Positions 17,462 through 26,189 are shown, numbered from the stretch's first letter. The stretch is DNA of 64,000 nucleotides from Maricaulis sp036231565 (GCA_036231565.1 JAZAHA010000019.1:62001-126000); one strand, 5' to 3'. Translations and numbers: made by a program. The notes: generated by a model from the letters alone, not told the origin.

Positions 17462-18253
17462 TCAGTAGGTGTCGGCCGGGCGCCAGATGCCGTCGGCACC
17501 CTGGCACATCTGGATCTGGTCGCTCACGGTCCGGCCATAGCTGTCGACGCTCTGGCTCCGGCGCCACTCGCAGCGGCCGGTTGCTGATACGGTGGTGTAG
17601 CTCGACGAGGCCGAATAGGTACGCGCCGGCTGGCTGCGATCCGGGCGGCCCAGAAGCTCGCCTGAGGACCCGTAGCCGTCGTCGTAATAGCGGTCATCGT
17701 CATAGCCGGCATTGCTGTCATAATAGCGGTCGTCCTCATAGTAGGGATCGTCGCCGTAATAGCCGGTGTCGCCATAATAGCCGTCCGGCTTGCCCGGATA
17801 ACGGTTGTCCGGATAGCGGTTGTTGGATGGATAACGGGTATTGCCGCAGTCCCCACCGCTGGCGATGCCGGCCCCGATCAGGGCGCCGACACCGGCACCG
17901 GCGATCGTGCCGACTTCCTCGGCATTGCCGCGATCGCGATGCTCGTAGCGGCGGTCGCGCCGGCCATGATAGCCGCGGCCATGACGACGGGCATCGTCCC
18001 ACCGCGCGTGGCGGTCCCAGCGGTCCGGGCGGCCGTGGCGATTGTTATTGCTGTCGTCAGCCAGCTCATTACCGATCACGGCACCGAGAATGCCGCCGAT
18101 CAGGGCGCCGGCAACCTGCCGGTTCTGGCGGCTGGCTTCACAGTCCTGATAGGTCCGGCCCGATCGGGCGCCATAGGACTGGGCTTCGGCGACGGCCGGC
18201 AGGGATACCGAAAGCGCCGTCGCGGCGAGCAGGGCGGGGGTCAGCAGTTTCAT
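17462..18253 (-). CDS. Secreted glycine-zipper protein (17-kDa antigen-like)
   Basis: 263-residue exported protein: signal peptide to about residue 25 (PAVAEAQS), a first glycine zipper VAGALIGGILGAVIGNEL (about 47-64), a His/Arg/Asp-rich linker, a second glycine zipper VGTIAGAGVGALIGAGIASG (about 117-136), then a Tyr/Asp-rich low-complexity stretch and a conserved tail with two cysteines (RCEWRRSQS, QMCQGADGIWRPA). The family is outer-membrane associated; function unknown. GGAGG before the ATG. Shares a promoter motif and tail layout with the next gene upstream. Confidence 0.82.
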   Translation of the reverse strand: MKLLTPALLAATALSVSLPAVAEAQSYGARSGRTYQDCEASRQNRQVAGALIGGILGAVIGNELADDSNNNRHGRPDRWDRHARWDDARRHGRGYHGRRDRRYEHRDRGNAEEVGTIAGAGVGALIGAGIASGGDCGNTRYPSNNRYPDNRYPGKPDGYYGDTGYYGDDPYYEDDRYYDSNAGYDDDRYYDDGYGSSGELLGRPDRSQPARTYSASSSYTTVSATGRCEWRRSQSVDSYGRTVSDQIQMCQGADGIWRPADTY

Positions 18254-18315
18254 CGTGTGCCTCCATGCGTCGGGAGTGCTTTGTCCCAATGTCCAGGCGA
18301 TCCTAGGCGGGTGGC

Positions 18316-18333
18316 GATGAGCCCAGGATGAAC
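18316..18333 (-). promoter_or_regulatory. Direct-repeat regulatory motif before glycine-zipper gene 1
   Basis: On the coding strand this reads GTTCATCCTGGGCTCATC: TTCAT and CTCAT spaced 11 bp, 63 nt upstream of the start codon and 12 nt before a TAGGAT -10-like element. A 17-of-18 identical copy is at the same distance before the paralogous gene. Layout suits an OmpR-family response regulator binding at the -35 region (inference). Confidence 0.5.
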
Positions 18334-18385
18334 GGGCAGATGACGGTTTCGCAATCCTCCCCCGACAGAGGCTTCACATGCACAA

Positions 18386-18411
18386 ACGGGGCCGGTGGTG
18401 ACCGGCCCCGT
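18386..18411 (-). terminator. Terminator-like hairpin after glycine-zipper gene 2
   Basis: ACGGGGCCGGT / ACCGGCCCCGT, 11-bp perfect stem with a 4-nt loop, followed on the minus strand by TTTGTG. It lies 26 nt after the stop of the leftward gene that starts at 19687. Confidence 0.6.
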
Positions 18412-18436
18412 CTGACATGCGCCCGATGCGGGAGAT

Positions 18437-19687
18437 CTACTGGCGGTGGGCAACCTGCCAGTCGCCATAACCGTCCCGGCACATGCGCACGCGGTCATAG
18501 TTGTAGGTGCCATCAGGCATGTAGATCTCGGCATCGCCCCACCGGCATTCCCGTCCGGCGGTGTAGTAGGTCTCGCGGACGACAATCGTGCCGCGCACGC
18601 CGGAATACGGGTTTGCCCAGTAATAGGGTTCGCCATACTCGAAGGCGTAGTTCATCGCGTAGTGGTATTGCGCACGGTCGCAATTATCCATGCGGTCGAG
18701 ACTGCTGCCCAGGGCCGCACCGAACCCGGCGCCCAGCAGGATGCCGGCGCCGACACTGTCATCACCCGCAGCCGCACCGCCGACGAGGGCGCCGAGCAGC
18801 GCGCCGACAATGGCGCCATCGCTGCCATTGCGGTCATAGCGGCACAACCCGTCATAATAGGCAAAGCGGCGGCCTTCATAGCCATGGCTGTAATACTGGC
18901 GGTGATAACGCCAGCGGTCCGACGGACCCCAATGGCCGTAATAGCGGGTGTTCGACCAGCCGCGGTTCATGTGATGCACCCAGTGCAGGCGCGCCTGACG
19001 GCGGGCCCGGTCGCGATAGAAATCGCGGCGGCGCTGGGCATATTCCCAGCGGCGGCGGTCGTGATGGGCGCCGGGGTGACGCCCGCGGTCATTGCCCCAC
19101 CGGCGATCGCGGCGATTGTCATGATAGTCCCGGCGTTGATCGCGGCGATCCCAGGCCGGGTTGCGGCCATTGCGGTCCCGGTCGGCGTCGCGGTGATCAC
19201 GGCGGTTATTGTCCCAACCCGGATTGCGGCCATGCCGGTCGCGGCCGGCATCGCGATGATCCCGGCGCCGGTCCCAGTCGTGCCGGTCGCGGCGATTATT
19301 GTCCCAGCCGGAACCCCGGCCGTTGCGGTTGCGGTCGCCGGACTGGTCCCGACGGTCATGATCGCCGGCACCGCGGCGATTGCGATCATGTCCGCCCGGT
19401 TGACCGTCCCGCCGGTGTTCACTTCGTCCCGCACCTGGCGGGGGGTCACGGCGCTCGCGGCGGGCATCGCCCCGGTCCCGGCCTCGCCGTTCGCGTGTAT
19501 CCCGGTCGCCACGATCAGGCCGGGCTTCGCGGTCGGCACGCCGGTGTTCGCGGCGGTCGGGATCGCCATAACTATTGTTGCGTTCCTGTCGCTGGGCGTC
19601 CGCCGGTGCGGCCACCGCCAGCGTGGCGGGCAGAAGGGCAAGGGCGACAAGGGCGGTGCCAAGCAGGTGGTGCTTGCGTGGTGTCAT
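18437..19687 (-). CDS. Secreted Arg/Asp-repeat glycine-zipper protein
   Basis: 416-residue exported protein. Signal peptide to about residue 31 (PADAQ), then about 200 residues of highly repetitive Arg/Asp/His/Asn sequence with units such as DRDRNGRNPAWDRRD and NNRRDHRDA, a Trp/Tyr-rich HWGPSDRW region, then a glycine zipper GAIVGALLGALVGGAAAG near 290 and GILLGAGFGAALGSSLD, and a two-cysteine tail (ECRWGDAEIY, MCRDGYGDWQVA). The C-terminal half is conserved in the family; the repeat region is expanded here. Likely envelope or periplasmic, function unknown. Confidence 0.8.
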   Translation of the reverse strand: MTPRKHHLLGTALVALALLPATLAVAAPADAQRQERNNSYGDPDRREHRRADREARPDRGDRDTRERRGRDRGDARRERRDPPPGAGRSEHRRDGQPGGHDRNRRGAGDHDRRDQSGDRNRNGRGSGWDNNRRDRHDWDRRRDHRDAGRDRHGRNPGWDNNRRDHRDADRDRNGRNPAWDRRDQRRDYHDNRRDRRWGNDRGRHPGAHHDRRRWEYAQRRRDFYRDRARRQARLHWVHHMNRGWSNTRYYGHWGPSDRWRYHRQYYSHGYEGRRFAYYDGLCRYDRNGSDGAIVGALLGALVGGAAAGDDSVGAGILLGAGFGAALGSSLDRMDNCDRAQYHYAMNYAFEYGEPYYWANPYSGVRGTIVVRETYYTAGRECRWGDAEIYMPDGTYNYDRVRMCRDGYGDWQVAHRQ

Positions 19688-19753
19688 GGGACACGCCTCC
19701 GGGTCTACGCCGGGACGGACCCGGCCAGGTTGACCGAAGGTTAAGACGGCGCG

Positions 19754-19771
19754 GATGAGCCCAGCATGAAC
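19754..19771 (-). promoter_or_regulatory. Direct-repeat regulatory motif before glycine-zipper gene 2
   Basis: Coding strand reads GTTCATGCTGGGCTCATC, one mismatch from the motif before the paralogous gene. It lies 67 nt upstream of the start codon, with CTTAAC at the -10-like position. Confidence 0.5.
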
Positions 19772-19807
19772 AGGGCCTTCATCTTTCGGCGAAACCCGGC
19801 AAACGGT

Positions 19808-20899
19808 TCAGAATGCGCTCTGTCCGGCGTGCCGTAGCTTGTGGTCCGCCAGGACCAGGGCAGCCATCGCCTCGCCGACCGGTACTGCGCGGATGCCGAC
19901 GCAGGGGTCGTGCCGGCCGCGGGTCTCGATCTCGGTCTCGTTGAAATCGCGATCCAGCGTGCGCCGGGCCACACGGATCGAGGAGGTCGGTTTGACCGCA
20001 AAGCGAACCACAAGGTCCTGGCCGGTCGAAATGCCGCCCAGCACGCCGCCATTATGGTTGGACAGGAAGTGCGGGCCGTCTTCGCCCATGCGCATCTCGT
20101 CGGCCGCCTCTTCACCGCGCAGGGCAGCCGAGCCGAAGCCGGCACCGATCTCCACGCCCTTGACGGCGTTGATGGTCATCATCGCCATGGCCAGATCGCT
20201 ATCCAGCTTGCCATAGACCGGAGCGCCCCAGCCGGCCGGCACACCGGAGACCACGACTTCGACGATGGCACCGGTCGAGGATCCGTCACGGCGCAGCGCG
20301 TCCATGTCCGCTTCCCACAGGGCAGCGGTTTCCGCGTCCGGGCAGAAGAAGGGGTTCTCGTTCACCTGGTCCCAGTCCCAGCGCGACCGGTCGATGGCGC
20401 GGTCGCCCACCTGGACGAGCGCGGCCCGGATCGTGATCCCGTCGCCCAGTACCTTGCGGGCAATGCCGCCGGCAGCGACGCGCATGGCCGTCTCGCGGGC
20501 CGACGAACGCCCGCCGCCGCGATAATCGCGCACGCCATACTTCATGTCATAGGTGTAGTCGGCGTGGCCGGGCCGCCACTTGTCGCGGATATCGCCATAA
20601 TCCTTTGACCGCGCATCGACATTCTCGATCAACAGCCCGATCGGCGTGCCGGTGGTGACGGGGCCGCCCGTCCGGTCGTCCTCGAAAACGCCGGACAGGA
20701 TACGCACGCGATCCGGTTCCTGGCGCGGTGTGACATGGCGGCTGGAGCCCGGGCGGCGCAGGTCCAGCCAGGGCTGGAGATCTTCCTCACTCAGGGGAAT
20801 TCCGGCCGGGCAGCCATCGACAACGGCACCGATGGCCGGGCCGTGGCTTTCGCCCCAGGTGGTGATCCTGAACAAGTGTCCGAATGAGTTGTGAGACAT
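19808..20899 (-). CDS. aroC: Chorismate synthase
   Basis: 363-residue enzyme of the shikimate pathway converting EPSP to chorismate with reduced FMN. Signatures: GHLFRITTWGESHGPAIG (8-25), the RPGHADYTYDMKYGVRDYRGGGRSS region (family signature 2; shown here in part) and ARRTLDRDFNETEIETRGRHD near the C-terminus. Full length. Follows the J-domain gene by 46 bp in the same direction; aroC, pdxH and a J-domain gene often cluster in alphaproteobacteria. Confidence 0.95.
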   Translation of the reverse strand: MSHNSFGHLFRITTWGESHGPAIGAVVDGCPAGIPLSEEDLQPWLDLRRPGSSRHVTPRQEPDRVRILSGVFEDDRTGGPVTTGTPIGLLIENVDARSKDYGDIRDKWRPGHADYTYDMKYGVRDYRGGGRSSARETAMRVAAGGIARKVLGDGITIRAALVQVGDRAIDRSRWDWDQVNENPFFCPDAETAALWEADMDALRRDGSSTGAIVEVVVSGVPAGWGAPVYGKLDSDLAMAMMTINAVKGVEIGAGFGSAALRGEEAADEMRMGEDGPHFLSNHNGGVLGGISTGQDLVVRFAVKPTSSIRVARRTLDRDFNETEIETRGRHDPCVGIRAVPVGEAMAALVLADHKLRHAGQSAF

Positions 20900-20945
20900 G
20901 ATCGATCCGCGTTTTGGCGCAGACTAGTCGCGGATCAGGCGTCCG

Positions 20946-21455
20946 TCACGCGGCCGACTGCGCTTTGCGGATCCAGCGGGCCAGGCGCGCATGGGCGGAA
21001 GGACGGGAATATTCGTGGATGAAGGCTTCCAGATCCGCCCGGTCGAGCAGGGAGGGGATGTCGGACGGCCCCGTCTCCTGTGCTGCTGCGATGCGGATCG
21101 TGATGATCGTGCCGGGTTCGCCGACAGCGGTAACGCGCTCGCCGTCGCGTGTGCCGGCCGGGATACGCACCAGGACGGGGCGTTCGCCATGGCGCAGGGT
21201 TCGTGTGACGCCGGTGGTGGCCTCGGTCCGGCTGATCTCGATGTCCAGACAGACCGGCGCATTCGCCTTGATGAGATCCATCGCCGCAACGATTTCAGCC
21301 AGTCGCGCAAGCGTTTGCGGTGTCGGCGGTGTGACATCGGGATGCAGCGTCTTCACCAGCGCGCGAAAGGCGGACTTGGCCGCCTCGCGCCCGTCACCGG
21401 GCGCGAGTCCGAGGGCGGCGTAGGCCTGTCCGATACTCGTAACACGCGCTGTCAT
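20946..21455 (-). CDS. J-domain (DnaJ-like) protein
   Basis: 169-residue protein with an N-terminal J domain: helix II AAKSAFRALVKTLHPDV containing the HPD triad that stimulates Hsp70 ATPase. The usual Gly/Phe and zinc-finger regions are missing; a beta-rich C-terminal domain (GERPVLVRIPAGTRDGERV) resembles the DnaJ substrate-binding fold. It is therefore a short co-chaperone-like protein. Divergent from pdxH and upstream of aroC. Confidence 0.85.
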   Translation of the reverse strand: MTARVTSIGQAYAALGLAPGDGREAAKSAFRALVKTLHPDVTPPTPQTLARLAEIVAAMDLIKANAPVCLDIEISRTEATTGVTRTLRHGERPVLVRIPAGTRDGERVTAVGEPGTIITIRIAAAQETGPSDIPSLLDRADLEAFIHEYSRPSAHARLARWIRKAQSAA

Positions 21456-21543
21456 ACCGTGAATCTAGGACGAGAAGATTCCCGAAAGGTTGACGCCGCT
21501 GACTTTGAGCGTACCTAGGCGGCAAGCACGCCGGAGGTGAATC

Positions 21544-22218
21544 ATGTCGAAGTCGAAGCCGGGTCTCATTCCGCCCTCGCCTGACGCGGAGGCGTATGGA
21601 AAGATCGCCGATGCCAATGCGGCGGAGATTTTCGATCGCGAGGATCCCTTCGCCCTGTTTGCCGACTGGCTGGAGGATGCCAAGCGCAAGGAGCCGAACG
21701 ACGCCAATGCGATGGCGCTGGCGACGGCGGATGCCGACGGCCTGCCGGATGTGCGCATGGTGCTCTTGAAGGATGTCGATCAGGACGGCTTCGTCTTCTA
21801 CACCAATCTGGAAAGCGCCAAGGGCCAGCAGCTGGCGGTGAATGCCAAGGCGGCGTTGTGCTTTCACTGGAAGTCCCTGCGTCGCCAGGTGCGGGTGAGG
21901 GGGCTGGTCCAGCCGGTCGCGGCCGATGAGGCCGACGCGTATTTTGCCTCCCGCGCGCGGGATAGCCGGATCGGCGCCTGGGCCTCGAAACAGTCGCGAC
22001 CGCTGGAGAGCCGGTTTGCCCTGGAAAAGGCCGTTGCCCGCGAAGCGGCGCGCTTCGGTCTGGGCGAAGTGCCGCGCCCGCCGCATTGGTCCGGCTTCCG
22101 GATTGTGCCGGTGTCGATCGAGTTCTGGCGCGACCGGCCTTTCCGCCTGCACGACCGGATGACGTTTTCACGACCGGATTCACACTCGCCTTGGCAGGTC
22201 GATCGGCTGTATCCTTGA
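21544..22218 (+). CDS. pdxH: Pyridoxine/pyridoxamine 5'-phosphate oxidase
   Basis: 224-residue FMN enzyme making pyridoxal 5'-phosphate. Visible motifs: NAMALATADADGLPDVRMVL (FMN binding), GFVFYTNLESAKGQQL, CFHWKSLRRQVRVRG and the C-terminal signature FWRDRPFRLHDR. Full length. GGAGG 9 nt before the ATG. The short 21-bp gap to the DUF1499 gene suggests co-transcription. Confidence 0.94.
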   Translation: MSKSKPGLIPPSPDAEAYGKIADANAAEIFDREDPFALFADWLEDAKRKEPNDANAMALATADADGLPDVRMVLLKDVDQDGFVFYTNLESAKGQQLAVNAKAALCFHWKSLRRQVRVRGLVQPVAADEADAYFASRARDSRIGAWASKQSRPLESRFALEKAVAREAARFGLGEVPRPPHWSGFRIVPVSIEFWRDRPFRLHDRMTFSRPDSHSPWQVDRLYP

Positions 22219-22242
22219 TGCGGAGCCAAGCGAGGGCTTGTG

Positions 22243-23049
22243 ATGCGCAATTTCGGAAAAATCCTGCGGGCGATCCTCACCCCGCTCGGATGGGTGTGCG
22301 CCCTCCTGGTGCTCTGCATCCCGCTCTGGTTCGCCGCGGCCGCTTTCGGGACCAAATGGGGGTTCTTCGACCTGCCGACCGGCCTCGACTGGATGACGCA
22401 CACGGCAGGGCGATCTCTGTTGATCGCCAGTGTTGCGGCCGGGGGCTCCTGTCTCGTGCTGTCGCTGGTGCATCTTGCGGTGCGCCGGCGCTTTTCCGGT
22501 GCACTTTTGTCTCCACTGCTTGCCGTCCTCGTGGGCAGCGCGGGACTGGGTTGGTTCTGGCAGCTTGACCGGCAACACACCACACAACCGCTGCTGCTGG
22601 ACGTGACGACAGACCTTCAGGACCCGCCGCACTTCACGCCGTCTTTCGCTGCGCGCCGCTCCGCGCATCACCAGGCGCTCGATTATGCAGGCAAGCTGGG
22701 CGAGGACGGGCGTGCGCTCGCGGCTGTGCAGGCCGAAGCCTATCCGGCGCTCGCCACTGTTCACGTCAGTCGGGCACCGGAGGCGGTCTTTGCAGACGCC
22801 CTGCGCTACGCGCACACGCATCGCTGGCGGGTGGGGACAGCCTCGGCAAGCGCCGGCATGTTCGAAGCAGGTACGGAGAGTTTCTGGTACGGTCTGCGCG
22901 ACGACATTGTCGTCCGCGTGCGCGGTGACGGGGAGGGCGGCAGCCTGGTCGACATCCGCTCCCTCGCCCGCGAGCCTGTCCATGACCTCGGCCGCAACGC
23001 CCGGCGGGTGCGTGATTTCAGTGTGGCGATCGCGGACGACGCGCGTTAG
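22243..23049 (+). CDS. DUF1499 domain membrane protein
   Basis: 268 residues: three membrane helices (about 17-40, 57-79, 84-104) followed by a periplasmic or cytoplasmic DUF1499 domain (about 125-268) including PALATVHVSRAPEAVFADALR and SFWYGLRDDIVVRVRGDG. The ATG at 22243 is favoured over the GTG immediately upstream because of the GAGGG spacing. Function unknown. Its stop overlaps the end of the convergent metallo-hydrolase gene by 4 bp. Confidence 0.82.
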   Translation: MRNFGKILRAILTPLGWVCALLVLCIPLWFAAAAFGTKWGFFDLPTGLDWMTHTAGRSLLIASVAAGGSCLVLSLVHLAVRRRFSGALLSPLLAVLVGSAGLGWFWQLDRQHTTQPLLLDVTTDLQDPPHFTPSFAARRSAHHQALDYAGKLGEDGRALAAVQAEAYPALATVHVSRAPEAVFADALRYAHTHRWRVGTASASAGMFEAGTESFWYGLRDDIVVRVRGDGEGGSLVDIRSLAREPVHDLGRNARRVRDFSVAIADDAR

Positions 23050-23954
23050 GCCGCCTTGCCCAAGGTGTATTGCGCCTCCAGCCCGGGCTCGCCTGTGCAG
23101 GCGATGCGGCCGGTTTCGATCATGTGGATGAGATGGGCCAGCACCGAGTGGGCGGCGGCGGGATGGAGCCGTTTGTCGACATCGGCATACATCGCCTCGA
23201 CCATGTCACGCACGCGATGCCGGCCGGCCCGGACCTGTTCGAGGATCTGCGCCTCGCGCTGCATGCGGTGGTCGATATAGGCCTGGATGAAGGGACGCGG
23301 TTCGGAAATCGCCGGGCCATGGGTCGGCCAGAGAATGTCGAAATCGCGGTCGCGGATGCGGGCGAGCTCGCGCAGATAATCGCCCATATGACCGTCCGGC
23401 GGGCTGATCACGCTGGTTGACCACGCCATGACATGGTCGCCGGCGAACAGCGTGTTCTCGTCCAGCAGGGCATAACAAACGTGATTGGACGTATGACCGG
23501 GGGTGTGAAGCGCTTCGATGGACCAGTTCCTGCCCCGGAAAACCTCGCCGTCGCGCACCTGAATGTCCGGCTTGAAACCCGTATCGTCGCCGGCCTCGAG
23601 GCGGACCTCGCCGCCTGCGGGCGGGATGATCTGGGGACCGTAACCGTAAACGGTCGCGCCATGCTTGTTGGCGAGCGGATGGGCCATCGGCGAGTGATCG
23701 AGGTGGTGATGCGTGACAAAGACATGCGTCACCCGTTCACCGGCCAGCGCGTGGTCCAGCGCGTCGGCATGGTCGGGGTGGACCGGGCCCGGATCGATTA
23801 CCGCCACCTCGCCATGACCGATGATGTAGACGCCAGTTCCGGTATAGGTGAACGGGCCGGGATTAGGGGCGACAACACGGCGAATCCGGTCCGACAGCCG
23901 GTCGCAGCGCCCGTACTCGAAGTCGAACTCTCGGACAAAGGGAATGCCGGTCAT
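23046..23954 (-). CDS. Metallo-beta-lactamase-fold hydrolase (LACTB2-like)
   Basis: 302 residues with the zinc-binding motif THHHLDHSP (about 81-89), upstream DPGPVHPDH, later GHTSNHVCY and FAGDHVM ligands, and a C-terminal winged-helix-like segment after about 230. This arrangement matches LACTB2-type hydrolases, some of which are RNA endonucleases. Its ATG overlaps the stop of the upstream ATP-grasp-like gene by 4 bp, so the two are co-translated. Confidence 0.88.
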   Translation of the reverse strand: MTGIPFVREFDFEYGRCDRLSDRIRRVVAPNPGPFTYTGTGVYIIGHGEVAVIDPGPVHPDHADALDHALAGERVTHVFVTHHHLDHSPMAHPLANKHGATVYGYGPQIIPPAGGEVRLEAGDDTGFKPDIQVRDGEVFRGRNWSIEALHTPGHTSNHVCYALLDENTLFAGDHVMAWSTSVISPPDGHMGDYLRELARIRDRDFDILWPTHGPAISEPRPFIQAYIDHRMQREAQILEQVRAGRHRVRDMVEAMYADVDKRLHPAAAHSVLAHLIHMIETGRIACTGEPGLEAQYTLGKAA

Positions 23955-24895
23955 GCAAGCCTGTCGGACTGTCGGGAGGGTGAGGGGCGAACGAGGTCAC
24001 GAAAGGCGGTCGCAAGTCGCCGGGTCACGATAATCTTGTCGCGCAGTTTCATCGCGATGGGCGGACCCATATCGGTCTTGTTGACATCGACGACGTAGAG
24101 GCGCCCGTCTGTACGGTCGCGCAGCACATCGAGCCCGCCCCAATCCAGCCGCATGGCCTGCGCAAATCGGATAAGCCTGTCCTGCTCGGCCGGGGTGAAG
24201 ACCGTATCGGTCTCGGCAAAATCGACCTCGTCATTGGAATTGCAGAAGCGGACGGCCTCGCGGCGGCGTTTGCGCAGGACGAGCGGGATGTGCCCGCCGA
24301 CCACCGGGCAGCGCAGATCCTCGACCAGGCCGCGGCCGTTCCGGTTATCGATCACACGCTGATAGACATGCCCGTGGCGGGCGGGGGAAGGGCCGTGGAT
24401 GATGCGGCCATCATGGGCGCCATTGGTTTCGGACTTCTCGACCATCGGGCCGGTCCAGCTTTCCGGATCAACCGATAGTGGATAGCCGAAACACTGTTCG
24501 AATACGCGGGCAACATGGCTTTTGGCAATGCTCTGGCAGCCGGCATTGATGATGCGTGTACCAGGCTGGGGCTGAACCGGGTTGCACACTGTGCAATCGT
24601 CGAACACGAAGACCGCATCTGCGGTGTCCGGACTGTCGGCGATGCGGGCGCCTGCGGCGTGCAGGACCGGCCAGACGAGGTACCAGGGCCGTGGGCGGTC
24701 CGGAGTGAACCAGATGCGGGGGCCGGATTGTGCGGCAGCCTTCAGCCGCCAGGACTCGACCACGAAATAGAAAGGGAACCAGGCAAGGACTTCGCCGATC
24801 AGGCCCGGTCCGAGACGCAGGCGTGCCCCGGTCTTCTTGACGGTGACAACACCGTCCTGGAACTCGAAGTCTCGCCACCACAGCGCGCTGTGCAT
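23951..24895 (-). CDS. ATP-grasp-like protein of unknown function
   Basis: 314 residues, soluble. The C-terminal part has DWGGLDVLRDRTDGRLYVVD followed by VNKTDMGPP, the arrangement of metal-binding residues at the end of ATP-grasp folds. The N-terminal part shows WFPFYFVVESW and a CTVCNPVQPQPGT segment with two cysteines. No family name comes to mind. It is coupled to the metallo-hydrolase gene by a 4-bp overlap, so a two-enzyme pathway is plausible. Substrate unknown. Confidence 0.65.
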   Translation of the reverse strand: MHSALWWRDFEFQDGVVTVKKTGARLRLGPGLIGEVLAWFPFYFVVESWRLKAAAQSGPRIWFTPDRPRPWYLVWPVLHAAGARIADSPDTADAVFVFDDCTVCNPVQPQPGTRIINAGCQSIAKSHVARVFEQCFGYPLSVDPESWTGPMVEKSETNGAHDGRIIHGPSPARHGHVYQRVIDNRNGRGLVEDLRCPVVGGHIPLVLRKRRREAVRFCNSNDEVDFAETDTVFTPAEQDRLIRFAQAMRLDWGGLDVLRDRTDGRLYVVDVNKTDMGPPIAMKLRDKIIVTRRLATAFRDLVRPSPSRQSDRLA

Positions 24896-25256
24896 GGAAG
24901 GGCCTTTCTCCTGTCGTCACGCCGCATCCTAGGCATGAGCCGGACACATGCAATTCACACTGGATCACGGACGGCGCGGATCTTGCGTGATGTGGCGCGA
25001 AGCCGAACACGCGGGGCGAATGTGAACGTCGGGGAATTCATAAGCAAGCGCGTCCTGCGCCTGGGCTGGCTCGTCCTGCTGCTGATTGTGGCCGAGTCTT
25101 TTGTCAGTGGTGCGACAGATCAGTCAGCACTGTCCCGGACGGCTCCCTTGCCGCCGGTGAGCACTGCCGCGATGCAGGAGTAACGGCAGAGGCTTCATTG
25201 ACAATGCCTGCGCCCCATTGAAACTGCGGCGAACTCCGGAACGAGCCGATTACTGC
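24896..25256. other. 361-bp stretch between divergent genes, mostly without a recognisable gene
   Basis: Separates the leftward ATP-grasp-like gene from rightward oppB. It contains one possible small membrane-protein frame (25022-25183, listed separately) and must hold promoters for both flanking units. I see no terminator, tRNA or repeat. Confidence 0.5.
25022..25183 (+). CDS. Possible small membrane protein
   Basis: 53-residue frame from a GTG: basic N-terminus, one hydrophobic helix LGWLVLLLIVAESFVSG (about 14-30), then a short polar tail. A GGGGCG sequence 5 nt upstream could serve as a ribosome site. No family recognised; low confidence because the frame is short and the start is not ATG. 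Confidence 0.3.
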   Translation: MNVGEFISKRVLRLGWLVLLLIVAESFVSGATDQSALSRTAPLPPVSTAAMQE

Positions 25257-26189
25257 ATGTTTGGTTTTGTACTCCGTCGCGTAGGCGTCGCCATCCCGAC
25301 TATCCTGGTGATCATCACGATCGCCTTTTTCATGATGCGTGCCGCCCCCGGCGGGCCGTTTGATCTTGAAAGGCCCATGCCTGAAGAAACGCGGCAGATC
25401 CTGCTCGCGAACTACGGTATGGATCAGCCGCTGTGGCGGCAGTATCTCGACTATATGGGGGATCTCGCCCGCGGCGATCTCGGACCGTCGCTCAAGCTGC
25501 GCGACAAGCAGGTCAACGAGATCATCGCGGAAGGCTTTCCTGTCAGTGCGACGATCGGCCTGTTCTCCATGCTGCTGGCGATCACGCTGGGCTCCTTCCT
25601 CGGCTCTGTTGCAGCGCTAAGGCAGAACACGGCGGGCGATTTCTCGGTCATGACCTTCGCCATGGTGGGAATCAGTATCCCGCCCTTTGTGATGGGCCCG
25701 ATCCTGGCGCTCGTCTTCGGTCTCTATCTCGGCCTGGTACCGACGGGTGGGCTCGATCCGCGTTACGGCATGACGCCGGACCGGCTCATCCTGCCGATCA
25801 TCACGCTGGCGCTGCCCCAGATCGCGATCATCGCGCGTCTGATGCGCGCGTCGATGATCGAGGTGATCCGCTCGAACTATATCCGGACTGCCCGGGCCAA
25901 GGGCCTCTCGGCCCATGCTGTCATCTTCCGGCACGCGCTGCGCTCCGCTGTATTGCCGCTGGTCAGCTATCTCGGCCCGGCTTCTGCGGCGGTGATTTCC
26001 GGTTCGCTGGTGATCGAGCGCGTCTTCCAGCTGCCCGGCATCGGCAAGCATTTCGTCGATGCGGCCCTGCAGCGTGACTATACGGTCGTGATGGGCGTGG
26101 TGATCATCTACGCCACGCTGATCATCGTGCTGAACCTGCTCGCCGACCTGCTGTACGGCGTCCTCAACCCCAAAGTGAAGTACGAATAA
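25257..26189 (+). CDS. oppB: Peptide ABC transporter permease, OppB type
   Basis: 310-residue inner-membrane permease with six predicted helices. Begins MFGFVLRRVGVAIPTILVII as in OppB/DppB; the EAA loop that contacts the ATPase is YIRTARAKGLSAHAVIFRHA (near 205-225). The first ATG of the longer frame is out of family register, so the start at 25257 is used. Stop and next start overlap (TAATG) with oppC. No ATPase genes follow. Confidence 0.92.
   Translation: MFGFVLRRVGVAIPTILVIITIAFFMMRAAPGGPFDLERPMPEETRQILLANYGMDQPLWRQYLDYMGDLARGDLGPSLKLRDKQVNEIIAEGFPVSATIGLFSMLLAITLGSFLGSVAALRQNTAGDFSVMTFAMVGISIPPFVMGPILALVFGLYLGLVPTGGLDPRYGMTPDRLILPIITLALPQIAIIARLMRASMIEVIRSNYIRTARAKGLSAHAVIFRHALRSAVLPLVSYLGPASAAVISGSLVIERVFQLPGIGKHFVDAALQRDYTVVMGVVIIYATLIIVLNLLADLLYGVLNPKVKYE

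Noticed and set aside
19000..19640. Regular repeats that could suggest a CRISPR array
   Set aside because: Units are in coding frame, unequal in length, and encode the Arg/Asp repeats of a secreted protein; no conserved repeat with unique spacers.
24515..25021. Rightward open frame running across the ATP-grasp-like gene
   Set aside because: It overlaps a supported gene on the other strand; only its last 53 codons, outside that gene, were kept as a low-confidence candidate.
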